The notes beneath the pieces are model-generated. The model had not been told where the DNA came from, searched no databases, and was given only the letters and a program-made list of their open reading frames with translations. A DNA stretch of 64,000 nucleotides from Adenophora triphylla var. japonica. Lineage: Eukaryota; Streptophyta; Magnoliopsida; Asterales; Campanulaceae. A program made the position numbers and the translations under genes. Positions 20,041-33,300 of the stretch are shown here, piece by piece. The stretch's first letter is position 1, and each line of letters starts with the position of its first letter. The stretch is taken from NCBI GenBank assembly GCA_022495995.1, contig JAFEMH010001460.1:62001-126000 (forward strand), written 5' to 3'.

Positions 20041-20117
20041 CTCCTCTCTTTTAAGCGAGGTCCCAAGTTGTGAAAGCCACTCGCCGCGTTTCCACGCGCG
20101 ATCTGGGTAATTTCAGT

Positions 20118-20134
20118 TGGCGACTCCGCTGGGG
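20118..20134 (+). promoter_or_regulatory. Primer-binding site (tRNA-Arg) of E2
   Basis: TGGCGACTCCGCTGGGG, 17 bases complementary to the 3' end of plant tRNA-Arg(ACG) including CCA, two bases after the LTR end. Typical of Ogre/Tat elements. Confidence 0.85.
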
Positions 20135-21340
20135 AAAAAACATGTTTTTCAAAACTGCCGTTGTTTTAAAAACATTCAGTGGGTCAAACTTTTGTTTACC
20201 CTTCCTCGTTTTTGTGTGCGTGTGTGTTTTCTTGCTATCTCGTGTTACTCGCTTTTCTTTTCAAAAAAGAAATTTCAAATGGCTCCGGTTTTCAAAACAT
20301 TGGACTTTTTTCAAAAAAAGATGTTGCTTTTCATCTCTTTCAAAATCATAACATGTTCGTGCATTTTCGTTCATATTTGATTTTTGTGCTATATTCTGAA
20401 CTGCGCATAAACTCTTTAAAACGCATTCTGAAAATCTCTATTTTACTCAGAAAAAAAAGAATTTAGTGACCGGACACTACTTACATTGTTGCCTCGGTAC
20501 ACCGCACGCTACGCGCACTTGCTGCCTCGGTACACTGCACACACTACAACCCTCAACCCGGGGTGACCGTTCAGTTGCATCTTGATTGGTCTACCATACA
20601 CCTTTCGAGCACGCATGGGGTCATCCCAAACAGCCCATTAGCCCATGTAATCCATGCACTCTTTATGCCACACTTCGTCCAAGACCTTGGTTGGTTTTTG
20701 GCTTAGTTCATGTCATAAATCCTAAGTGTATGCTTTTACACCGATCTCCCTCACAAGTAAAACTTAAAAGTTGAGATCGAAGGTCGTTCTCGACCCGAAG
20801 TCTTAGCTTTTTCAGCTTTGACTTTGACCCAGAACCGTGTTAAAAAATACCCGAAGGTTCAATGTGACGCCGTGTCATCAAACCCTCAACGTATGCACCA
20901 TGCCAACCACAACTTGGCCAACGCCAAAAGATAAGGCCCCTCGCACAAGCGAGTCAAGAGAGGTCATGCCAAAATTTTGGCACGATTTCTGCCTTAACTT
21001 AAGGATGTTGACTTCGACCGTGACCCGCATGTCACATATGTTGAAAGTTTACATGACCAGCTAGCCTTAAGTTCACTTTTCTCTTTGTCGGTGGAACCTG
21101 CTTGCCTTATAGGACCCTCGCTCGGGATTGTCCATCCCGGGAAGACGATTTACAGGTGAAAAATGAGGGGCTTATAGATGTAGTGTCGGGATCCACTGAT
21201 CTAAAGACCTAGGTTAGTTGCGAAAAAGAAGAGCAATCTTTTCCAACCATTTAGGGCTTTGAGAAAAACGTGTTTTCAGTAAACTTACACATTAAATAGA
21301 ATAACAATTACATGGTACCATCTCGGGAATCTTTCATATA
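20135..21340 (+). other. E2 leader upstream of the array
   Basis: No coding frame is convincing. Its distal half is homologous to the E3 leader on the minus strand: 20853-20880 matches 62938->62911, and the block ending GAGGGGCTTATAGATGTAGT (21173-21186 region) matches 62640->62600. It has the palindromes CTCGC-ACAA-GCGAG (20940-20953) and TGCCAAAATTTTGGCA (20967-20982). Confidence 0.6.
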
Positions 21341-24300
21341 GTGACCTTTCTCGGTCCAATCCTCCAATCGTGACCTTATCGGTCCAATCCTCAAATCGCG
21401 ATCTTTCTCGGTCCGATCACCAAACATCGACCTTTCGCGGTCCAATCCTCAAATCGCGACCTTTCTCGGTCCGATCTCAAATCGTGACCTTCACGGTCCA
21501 ATCCTCAAATTGCGAACTTTCTCGATCCGATCACCAAACCTCGACCTTTCGTGGTCCAATCCTCAAATCACGACCTTTCTCTGTTCGATCTCGAATCGTG
21601 ACCTTCGCGGTCAAATCCTCAAATCGCGACCTTTCTCGGTCCGATCTCCAATCGTGACCTTAGCGGTCCAATCCTCAAATCGCGACTTTCTCGGTCCGAT
21701 TTCAAATCTCAAATCGTGACCTTCGAGGTCCAATCCTCAATCGAGACCCTCACGATCCGATATGAAATCTCAAATCATGACCTTCGATGTTCAATCTCCG
21801 ATCTCCAATCGAGACCTTCGCGATCCGATCTCAAATAGTCAATCCTGACCTTCGCGGTCCGATCTCTGATCTCGAATCGAGACCTTCGCTGTTCGACATC
21901 AAATAGTCAATCTCGACCTTCGCGGTCCGATCTACGATCTCCAATCGAGACCTTTGCGGTCCGATCTCAAATAGTCAATCCTGACCTTCACGGTCCGATC
22001 TCAAATAGTCAATCTTGACCTTCGCGATTCGATCTATGATCTCCGAACTCAAATAGTCAATCCCGACCTTCGTGGTTCGATCTCCAAACTCCAATCGTGA
22101 CCCTCACGGTCCGATCTCAATTCTCCAATCGAGACCCTCATGGTCCGATCTCAAATCTCCAATCGCGACCTTTCACGGTCCGATCTCAAATCTCCAATCA
22201 AGACCTTCACAATTCAAACTCCAATCTCCAATCGAGACCCTCACGGTCCGATCTCCAATCTCCAATCGCGACCTTTCACGGTCCGATCTCAAATCTCCAA
22301 TCGAGACCCTTACGGTCCGATCTCAAATCTCAAATTGTGACCTTCGCAGTGCAATCTCAAATCGAGACCTTCGCGGTCCGATCTCAAATAGTCAATCCCG
22401 ACCTTCGCGGTCCGATCTCCTATCTCCAATCGAGACCTTCGCGGTCCGATCTCAAATAGTCAATCCCGACCTTCGCGGTCCGATCTCCGATCTCCAATCA
22501 AGACCTTCGCCGTCATATATTAAATAGTCAATCCCGACCTTCGCAATTCGATCTCGGATCTCCAATCGATACCTTTGCGCTCCGATCTCAAATAGTCAAT
22601 CCCGACCTTCGCGGTTCGATCTCCGATCTCCAATCGAGACCTTCGCTGTCCGACCTCAAATAGTCAATCCCGACCTTCGCGATCCGATCTCCGATCTCCA
22701 ATCGAGACCTTCGCGGTCCGATCTCACATAGTCAATCCCGACCTTCGAGGTTTGATCTCCGATCTCCGATCTCGAATAGTCAATCCCGACCTTCGCGGTC
22801 CGATCTCCAATCTCCAATCGAGACCCTCACGGTCCGATCTCAAATCTCCAATCGATACCCTCACGATCCGATCTCAAATCTTCAATCGCGATCTTTCACG
22901 GTCCGATCTCAAATTTCCAATCGAGACCCTCAAGGTTCGATCTCCAATCTCCAATCGAGACCCTCACGGTTCGATCTCAAATCTCCAATCGCGACCTTTC
23001 ATGGTCCGATCTCAAATCTCCAATCGTTACCCTCACGGTCTGATCTCAAATCTCCAATCGCGACCTTCGCAGTCCGATCTTCAATCTCTAATCGTGACCT
23101 TTGCGGTCCGATCTTCAATCTTTAATTGTGACCTTCGCAGTCCGATCTTCAATCTTTAATCGTGACCTTCGCGGTCCGATCTCCAATTGAGACCTTCACG
23201 GTCCGATCTCCAATCTCCAATCGAGACCCTCACGGTCTGATCTCAAATCTCCAATTGAGACCCTCACGGTCCATTCTCAAATCTCCAATCGAGACCTTTC
23301 ACGGTCCGATCTAAAATCTCCAATCGAGACCCTCACGGTCCGATCTCCAATCTCCAATCGAGACCCTCACGGTCCGATCTTAAATCTCAAATCTCGACCC
23401 TTTGCGGTCCAATCTTTAATCGTGACCTTCGCGGTCTGATCTTCAATCTTTAATCGTGACCTTCGCGGTCCGATCTTCAATCTTTAATCGTTACTTTCGC
23501 AGTCCGATCTCCAATCTCCAATCGAGACCCTCATAGACCGATCTCAAATCTCCAATCGAGACCCTCATGGTCCGATCTCAAATCTCCAATCGCGACCTTT
23601 CACGGTCCGATCTCAAATCTCCAATCTAGACCCTCACGGTCCAATCTCAAATCTCCAATCGAGACCCTCACGGTCCAATCTCAAATCTACAATCGCGACC
23701 TTCGCGGTTCGAACTTCAATCTCTAAGCTTAACCTTCGCGGTCCGATCTTCAATTTTTAATCGTGACCTTCGCGGTCCGATCTCCAATCGAGACCCTCAC
23801 GGTCCGATCTCAAATCTCCAATCGAGACTCTCACGGTCCTATCTCAAATCTCCAATCGCGACCTTTCGCGGTCCGATCTCAAATCTCCAATCGAGACCCT
23901 CATGGTCCGATCTCCAATCTCCAAACGAGACCCTCAAGGCCTGATCTCAAATCTCCAATCGCGACCATTCAAGGTCCGATCTCAAATCTCCAATCGAGAC
24001 CCTCACGGTCCGATCTCTAATCTCCAATCGAGACCCTCACGGTTCGATCTCAAATCTCCAATCGCGACCTTTCATGGCCCGATCTCAAATCTCCAATCGA
24101 GACCCTCACGGTCCGATCTCAAATCTCCAATCTCGACCTTCGTGGTCCGATCTTCAATCTCTAATCGTGCCCTTCGCGGTCCGAACTTCAATCTTTAATC
24201 GTGACCTTCGCGGTCCGATCTTCAATCCTTAATCGTGACCTTTGCAGTCCGATCTCCAAACTCCAAACGAGACCCTCACGGTTCGATCTCAAATCTCCAA

Positions 24301-27300
24301 TCGAGACCCTCACGGTCCGATCTCAAATCTCCAATCACGACCTTTCACGGTCTGATCTCAAATATCGAATCGAGACCCTCACGGTCCAATCTCCAATCTC
24401 CAAACGAGACCCTCAAGGTCCGATCTCAAATCTTCAATCGCGACATTTCACGGTCCGATCTCAAATCTCCAATCAAGGCCCTGACGGTACGATCTCAAAT
24501 CTCCAATCGCGACCTTTCATGGTCCGATCTCAAATCTCAAATTGCGACCTTCGTGGTCCGATCTTCAATCTCTAATCGTGACCTTCGCGGTCCGATCTTC
24601 AATCTTTAATCGTGACCTTCGTTGTCCGAACATCAATCTTTAATCGTAACCTTCGCGCTCCGATCTCCAATCTCCAATCGAGACCCTCACGATCCGATCT
24701 CAAATCTCCAATCGCGACCTTTCACGATTCGATCTAAAATCTCCAATCGAGACCCTCACGCTATGATCTCCAATCTCCCATCGAGACCCTCACGGTCCTA
24801 TCTCAAATCTCAAACCTCGCGGTCCATCTTTAATCGTGACCTTCGCGGTCTGAACTTCAACCTTTAATCGTGACCTTCGTCGTCCGATATTCAATCTTTA
24901 ATCGTGACCTTCGCGGTCCGATCTCCAATCTCCAATCGAGACCCTCATGGTCCAATCTCAAATCTCCAATCGAGACCTTCACGGTCCGATCTCAAATCTC
25001 CAATCGCGACCATTCACGGTCCGATCTCAAATCTCTAATCGAGACCATCACGGTCCGATCACCAATCTCCAATCGAGACCCTCACGGTCCAATCTCAAAT
25101 CTCCAATCGCGACCTTCGCGGTTCGATCTTCAATCTCTAAGTGTGACCTTCGCGGTCCAATCTTCAATCCTTAATCGTGACCTTCGCGGTCCGATCTCCA
25201 ATCTCCAATCGAGACCCTCACGGTACGATCTCAAATCTCCAATCGAGACCCTCACGGTCTGATCTTAAATCTCCAATCGCGACCTTTCACGGTCTGATCT
25301 CAAATCTCCAATCGAGACCCTCATGGTCCTATCTCCAATCTCCAAACGAGACCCTCATGGTTCGATCTCAAATCTCCAATCGCGACCATTCAGGGTCCGA
25401 TCTCAAATCTCCAATCGAGACCCTCACGGACCGATCTCTAATCTCCAATCGAGACCCTCACGGCTTGATCTCAAATCTCCAATCGCGACCTTTCATGGCC
25501 CGATCTCAAATCTCCAATCGAGACCCTCACGGTCCGATCTCAAATCTCCAATCTCGACCTTTGCGGTCCGATCTTCAATCTCTAATCGTGACCTTCGCGG
25601 TCCGAACTTCAATCTTTAATCGTGACTTTCGCGGTCCGATCTTCAATCCTTAATCGTGACCTTTGCAGCCCGATCTCCATTCTCCAAACGAGACCCTCAC
25701 GGTTCGATCTCAAATCTCCAATCGAGACCCTCACGGTCCGATCTCAAATCTCCAATCGCGACCTTTCACGGTCCGATCTCAAATATCGAATCGAGACCCT
25801 CACGGTTCAATCTCCAATCTCCAAACGAGACCCTCAAGGTCCGATCTCAAATCTTCAATCGCGACATTTCACGGTCCGATCTCTAATCTCCAATCGAGGC
25901 CCTCACGGTCCGATCTCCAATCTCCAATCGAGACCCTCACGGTCCGATCTCAAATCTCCAATCGCGACCTTTCATGTTTCGATCTCAAATCGCGACCTTC
26001 GCGGTCCGATCTTCAATTTCTAATCGTGACCTTCGCGGTCCGATCTTCAATCTTTAATCGTGACCTTCGCGGTCCGAACATCACTCTTTAATCGTGACCT
26101 TCGCGGTCCAATCTCCAATCGAGACCCTCACGGCCCGATCTCAAATCTCCAATCGCGACCTTTCACGGTCTGATCTCCAATCTCCCATCGAGACCCTCAC
26201 GGTCCGATATCAAATCTCAAATCTCAACCCTCACGGTCCATCTTTAATCGTGACCTTCGCGGTCTGATCTTCAACCTTTAATCATGACCTTCGCCGTCCG
26301 ATATTCAATATTTAATCGTGACCTTCGCGGTTCGATCTCCAATCTCCAATCGAGACCCTCATGGTCCGATCTCAAATCTCCAATCGAGACCTTCACGGTC
26401 CGATCTCAAATCTCCAATCGCGACCTTCGCAGTCCGATCTACGATCTTCAATCGAGACCTTCGCGGTCCGATCTCAAATAGTCAATCCCGACCTTCGCGG
26501 TTCGATCTCCGATCACCGATCTCGAATAGTCAATCCCGACCTTCGCGGTCTGATCTCCAATCTCCAATCGAGACCCTTACGGTCCGATCTCAAATCTCCA
26601 ATCGATACACTCACGATCCGATCTCAAATCTTCAATCGCGACCTTTCACGGTCAGATCTCAAATCTCCAATCGAGACCCTCACGGTCCGATCTCCAATCT
26701 CCAATCGAGACCCTCACGGTCCGATCTCAAATCTCCAATCGCGACCTTTCATGGTCCGATCTCAAATCTCCAATCGAGACCCTCACGGTCCGATCTCAAA
26801 TCTCCAATCGCGACCTTCGCGGTCCGATCTTCAATCTCTAATCGTGACCTTCGCGGTCCGATCTTCAATCTCTAATTGTGACCTTCGCGGTCCGATCTTC
26901 AATCTTTAATCGTGACCTTTGCGGTCCGATCTCCAATCTCCAATCGAGACCCTCACGGACCGATCTCAAATCTCCAATCGCGACCTTTCACGATTCGATC
27001 TAAAATCTCCAATCGAGACCCTCACGGTCCGATCTCCAATCTCCAATCGAGACCCTCACAGTCCGATCTCAAATCTCAAATCTCGACCCTTTGCGGTCCA
27101 ATCTTTAATCGTGACCTTCGCGGTCTGATCTTCAATCTTTAATCGTGACCTTCGCGGTCCGATCTTCAATCTTTAATCGTGACCTTCGCGGTCCGATCTC
27201 CAATCTCCAATCGAGACCCTCATGGTCCGATCTCAAATCTCCAATCGAGACCCTCACAGTCCGATATCAAATCTAGAAATCGCGACCTTTCACCGTCCGA

Positions 27301-30300
27301 TCTCAAATCTCTAATCGAGACCCTCACGATCCAATCTCCAATCAAGACCCTCACGGTCCAATCTTAAATCTCCAATCGAGACCCTCACAGTCTGATCTCA
27401 AATCTCCAATCGCGACCTTCGCGGTCCGATCTACGATCTCCAATCGAGACCTTCGCGGTCCGATCTCAAATTGTCAATCCTGACCTTCGCGGTACGATCT
27501 CAAATAGTCAATCCCGACCTTCGCGGTTCGATTTCCGATCTCCGATCTCAAATAGTCAATCCCGACCTTTGCAGTCCGATCTCCAATCTCAAATCGAGTC
27601 CCTCACGGTCCGATCTCAAATCTCCAATCGAGACCCTCATGGTCCGATCTCAAGTCTCCAATCGCGACCTTTCACGGTCCGATCTCAAATCTCTAATCGA
27701 GACACTCACGGTCCGATCTCCAATCTCCAATCGAGACCCTCACGGTCCAATCTCAAATCTCCAATCGAGACCCTCACGGTCCGATCTGAAATCTCCAATC
27801 GCGACCTTCGCGTTCCTATCTACGATCTCCAATCGAGACCTTCGTGGTCCTATCTCAAATAGTCAATCCTGACCTTCGCGGTCCCATCTCAAATATCCCG
27901 ACCTTCGCAGTTCGATCTCCGATCTCAAACAGTCATTCCGACCTTTGCAGTCCGATCCAAAATCTCCAATCGAGACCCTCACGGTCCAATCTCAAATCTC
28001 CAATCGAGACCCTCATGGTCTGATCTCAAATCTCATATCTCAAATCTCGACCCTTCTCGATCCAATCTTTAATCGTGACCTTCGCAGTCTGATCTTCAAT
28101 CTTTAATCGTGACCTTCGCGGTCCGATTTCCAATCTCCAATCGAGACCCTCATGGTCCGATCTCAAATCTCCAATCCCCTCACGGTCCGATCTAAAATCT
28201 CTAATCGTGACCTTTCACGGTCCGATCTCCAATCTCCAATCGAGACCCTCACGGTCCGATCTCAAATCTCCAATCGAGACCCTCACGGTCCAATCTCAAA
28301 TCTCCAATCGAGACCCTCACGGTCCGATCTCAAATCTCCAATCGCGTCCTTCGCGGTCTGAACTTCAATCTCTAAGCGTGACCTTCGCGGTCCGATCTTT
28401 AGTCTTTGATCGTGACCTTCGCGGTCCGATCTTCAATCCTTAATCGTGACCATCGCAGTCCAATCTCATTTCTCCAATCAAGACCCTCACGGTCAAATCT
28501 CAAATCTCCAATCGCGACCTTTCACGGTCCGATCTCAAATCTCCAATCGGGACCCTCACGGTGCGATCTCCAATCTTCAAACGAGACCCTCAAGGTCCGA
28601 TCTCAAATCTCCAATCGCGACCTTTCATGGTCCGATCTCAAATCTCCAATCGAGACCCTCACGGTCCGATCTCAAATCTCCAATCGCGACCTTCGCGGTC
28701 CGATCTTCAATCTCTAATCGTGACCTTCGCGGTCCGATCTTCAATCTCTAATTGTGACCTTCGCGGTCCGATCTTCAATCTTTAATCGTGACCTTTGCGG
28801 TCCGATCTCCAATCTCCAATCGAGACCCTCACGGACCGATCTCAAATCTCCAATCGCGACCTTTCACGGTCCGATCTAAAATCTCCAATCGAGACCCTCA
28901 CGGTCCAATCTCCAATCTCCAATCGAGACCCTCACGGTCCGATCTCAAATCTCAAATCTCGACCCTTTGCGGTCCAATCTTTAATCGTGACCTTCGCGGT
29001 CCGATCTTCAATCTTTAATCGTGACCTTCGAGGTCCGATCTCCAATCTCCAATCGAGACCCTCATGGTCCGATCTCAAATCTCCAATCGAGACCCTCACG
29101 GTCCGATATCAAATCTCCAATCGCGACCTTTCACCGTCCGATCTCAAATCTCTAATCGAGACCCTCACGGTCCGATCTCCAATCTCCAATCAAGACCCTC
29201 ACGGTCCAATCTCAAATCTCCAATCGAGACCCTCACAGTCTGATCTCAAATCTCCAATCGCGACCTTCGTGGTCCGATCTACGATCTCCAATCGAGACCT
29301 TCGCGGTCCGATCTCAAATAGTCAATCCTGACCTTCGCGGTACGATCTCAAATAGTCAATCCCGACCTTCGCGGTTCGATTTCCGATCTCCGATCTCAAA
29401 TAGTCAATCCCGACCTTTGCGGTCCGATCTCCAATCTCAAATCGAGACCCTCACGGTCCGATCTCAAATCTCCAATCGAGACCCTCATGGTCCGATCTCA
29501 AGTCTCCAATCGCGACCTTTCACGGTCCGATCTCAAATCTCTAATCGAGACCCTCATGGTCCGATCTCCAATCTCCAATCGAGACCCTCACGGTCCAATC
29601 TCAAATCTCCAATCGAGACCCTCACGGTCCGATCTGAAATCTCCAATTGCGACCTTCGCGGTTCGATCTACGATCTCCAATCGAGACCTTCGCGGTCCGA
29701 TCTCAAATAGTCAATCTTGACCTTCGGAGTCCGATCTCAAATAGTCAATCCCGACCTTCGTGGTTTGATCTTTGATCTCAAATAGTCAATCCCGACCTTC
29801 GTGGTCCGATCTAAAATCTCCAATCGAGACCCTCACAGTCCAATCACCAATCTCCAATCGAGACCCTCATGGCCCGATCTCAAATCTCGACCCTTCTCGA
29901 TCCAATCTTTAATCGTGACCTTCGCGGTCCGATCTCAAATCTCCAATCGAGACCCTCATGGTCCGATCTCAAATCTCCAATCGAGACCCCCACGGTCCGA
30001 TCTAAAATCTCTAATCGTGACCTTTCACGATCCGATCTCCAATCTCCAATCTCCAATCTAGACCCTCACAGTCCGATCTCAAATCTCCAATCGAGACCCT
30101 CATGGTCCGATCTCAAGTCTCCAATCGCGACCTTTCACGGTCCGATCTCAAATCTCTAATCGAGACCCTCATGGTCCAATCTCCAATCTCCAATCGAGAC
30201 CATCACGGTCCGATCTCAAGTCTCCAATCGCGACCTTTCACGGTCCGATCTCAAATCTCTAATCGAGACCCTCACGGTCCAATCTCCAATCTCCAATCGA

Positions 30301-33300
30301 GACCCTCACGGTCCAATCTCAAATCTCCATTGGAGACCCTCACGGTCCAATCTGAAATCTCCAATTGAGACCTTCGCGGTCCTATCTACGATCTCCAATC
30401 GAGACCTTCGCGGTCCGATCTCAAATAGTCAATCCTGACCTTCGCGGTCCGATCTCAAATAGTCAATCCCGACCTTCGCGGTTCGATCTCCGATCTCAAA
30501 TAGTCAATCCCGACCTTCGCGGTCCGATCTAAAATCTCCAATCGAGACCCTCACGGTCCAATCTCAAATCTCCAATCGAGACCCTCATGGTCCGATCTCA
30601 AATCTCAAATCTCGACCCTTCTCGATCCAATCTTTAATCGTGACCTTCGCAGTCTGATCTTCAATCTTTAATCGTGACCTTCGCGGTCCGATTTCCAATC
30701 TCCAATCGAGACCCTCATGGTCCGATCTCAAATCTCCAATCCCCTCACGGTCCGATCTAAAATCTCTAATCGTGACCTTTCACGGTCCGATCTCCAATCT
30801 CCAATCGAGACCCCCATGGTCCGATCTCAAATCTCCAATCGAGACCCTCACAGTCCGATCTCAAATCTCCAATCGAGACCCTCACGGTCCGATCTCAAAT
30901 CTCCAATCGCGACCTTCGCGGTCCAATCTTCAATCTCTAATTATGACCTTCGCGGTCCGATCTTCAATCTTTAGTCGTGACCTTTGCGATCCGATCTCCA
31001 ATCTCCAATCGAGACCCTCACGGACCGATCTCAAATCCCTAATCGCGACCTTTCACGGTCCGATCTCAAATCTCCAATCGAGACCCTCACGATCCAATCT
31101 CAAATCTCCAATCGAGACCCTCACGGTCCGATCTGAAATCTCCAATCGCGACCTTCGTGTTCCTATCTACTATCTCCAATAGAGACCTTCGCGGTCCGAT
31201 CTCAAATAGTCAATCCTGACCTTCGCGGTCCGATCTCAAATAGTCAATCCCGACCTTCGCGGTTCGATCTCCGATCTCAAACAGTCATTCCGACCTTTGC
31301 AGTTCGATCCAAAATCTCCAATCGAGACCCTCACGGTGCAATCTCAAATCTCCAATCGAGACCTCTGGTCGATCTCTCAAATCTCATATCTCAAATCTCG
31401 ACCCTTCTCGTCCAATCTTTGTCGTGACCTTCGCGATGCGATCTTCAATCTTTAATCGTGACCTTCGGTCCAGATTTCCAATCTCACCGAGACCCTCATG
31501 GTCCGATCTCAAATGTCCAATCTCACGGTCCGATCTAAAATCTCCACCGACCTTTCGTCGATTCTCAATCTCCAGTGGAGACCCTCACGGTTCGATCTCA
31601 AATCCAATCGAGACTCTTCGGTCCAATCTCAAATCTCCAATCGAGACCCTCACGGTCCGATCTCAAATCTCAATGCGTCCGTGAGTCCGAACTTCAATCT
31701 CTTGCGGTCGACGTTTAGTCTTTGATCGTGACCTTCGCGGTCCGATATTCACCCCGCCATCGCGTCAATCTCATTTCTCCAATCAAGACTCACGGAATCT
31801 CCAAATCTCAAATCGCGACCTTTCACGGTCGATCTCAATCTCGGGACCCTCACGGTTCTCTCGATCTTCCAAGACTCGGGTCCGATCTCAATTCTCCAAT
31901 CGCGACCTTTCGCGGTCCGATCTCCTTCACCGAGACTCTCACGGTCCGATCTCGAAATCTCCAGTACCTTCGCTCCGTCTTCAATCTCTAATCCGGCCTC
32001 CGATCACCTACTCTATTTTCGCGGCCCGATCTCCAATCTTTAATCATGACCTTTCAGGTCCGATCTCCACCTACAATCGAGACCCTCACGGACCGATCTC
32101 CACTCCGGACATTCACGGTCCGGCCTAAAATCTCCACCAGACCACGGTCCAATCTTCAATCTCAGGGACCTCACCCCGTCTCAAATCTCAATCTCGACCA
32201 CTGCGGTCCAATCTTATTAAATACCTTCATGTCCGATCTTTAATCTTTAATCGTGACCTTCGCGCGGTCGATCTTCAATCTTTAATCGTGACCTTCGAGG
32301 TCAACCCCATCGAGACCCTCTGGTCCCGTCTCAAATCTCCACCGAGACCCTCACGGTCTCTATCTCCAATCGCGACCTTTCACCGTCCGATCTCAAATCT
32401 CCACCGAGACCCTCACGATCCGATCTCCACTCTCCAATCAAGACCCTCACGGTCCAATCTCATCCACTCGAGACCTCACGGTCGATCTCAAATATCACCG
32501 CGGCCTTCGAGGTCAGATCTACGATCTCCACCGAGACCTTCGTGGTCCGATCTCGAAATAGTTAATCCGACCTTCGCGATCTCAAATAGTCAATCCCGAT
32601 CTTCAGCGGTCCGATTTCCGATCCGATCTCAAATAGTCAATCCCAGGCCTTTGCGATCCGATCTCCAATCTCAAATCGAGACCTCACGGTCCGATCTCAT
32701 CCCCAATCAAGACCCTCATGGTCCGATCTCAAGTCTCCAATCGCGACCTTTCACGGTCCGATCTCATATCTCTAATCGAGACTCACGGTCGATCTCGGAA
32801 ATCTCACTCGAGACCTACGGTCAATCTCCGTCTCGTCTCCAGGACCTCACGGTCGATTCAAATCTCAGTCGCGACCTTCGCGTTCCATTCGATCTCCAAT
32901 CGAGACCTTGTGGTCTATCTCAAATAGTCAATCCTGACCCATCTCCATCGAGCCTTCGCGATTCGATCTCCGTCTCAAACGGTCATTCGGTCCGATCAAA
33001 ATCTCAATCGAGACCTCACGGTCCAATCTCAAATCTCCACCGAGACCCTCATGGTCTGATCTCTCATATCTCAAATCTCGACCCTTCTCGTCAATTTTAA
33101 TTTCACCTTCAATGATGATCTTGATCTTTAATCTTGACCTTCGCGGTCCGATTTCCAATCTCCCACCGAGACTCGTCCGATCTCACCCCCCAATCTCGAT
33201 CCCTCCCACGGTCGATCTATCAAGACCCTCACGGTCCCGATCTCAAATCTCCAATCGCGTCCTTCGCTCCCGAACTTCAATCTCTAAGCGTGACCTTCAT

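Larger units (their letters stand above)
18059..20115 (+). repeat. E2 5' LTR
   Basis: Starts TGTAAGTATCC and ends TTTCA, followed by a GT spacer and the PBS; 2057 bp. Contains a palindrome pair, a TATA box, two series of short dyad repeats and a duplicated 60-bp unit. The start motif is shared with 46571 (plus) and, as TGTAAGTACC on the minus strand, with E3 at 48914. Confidence 0.85.
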
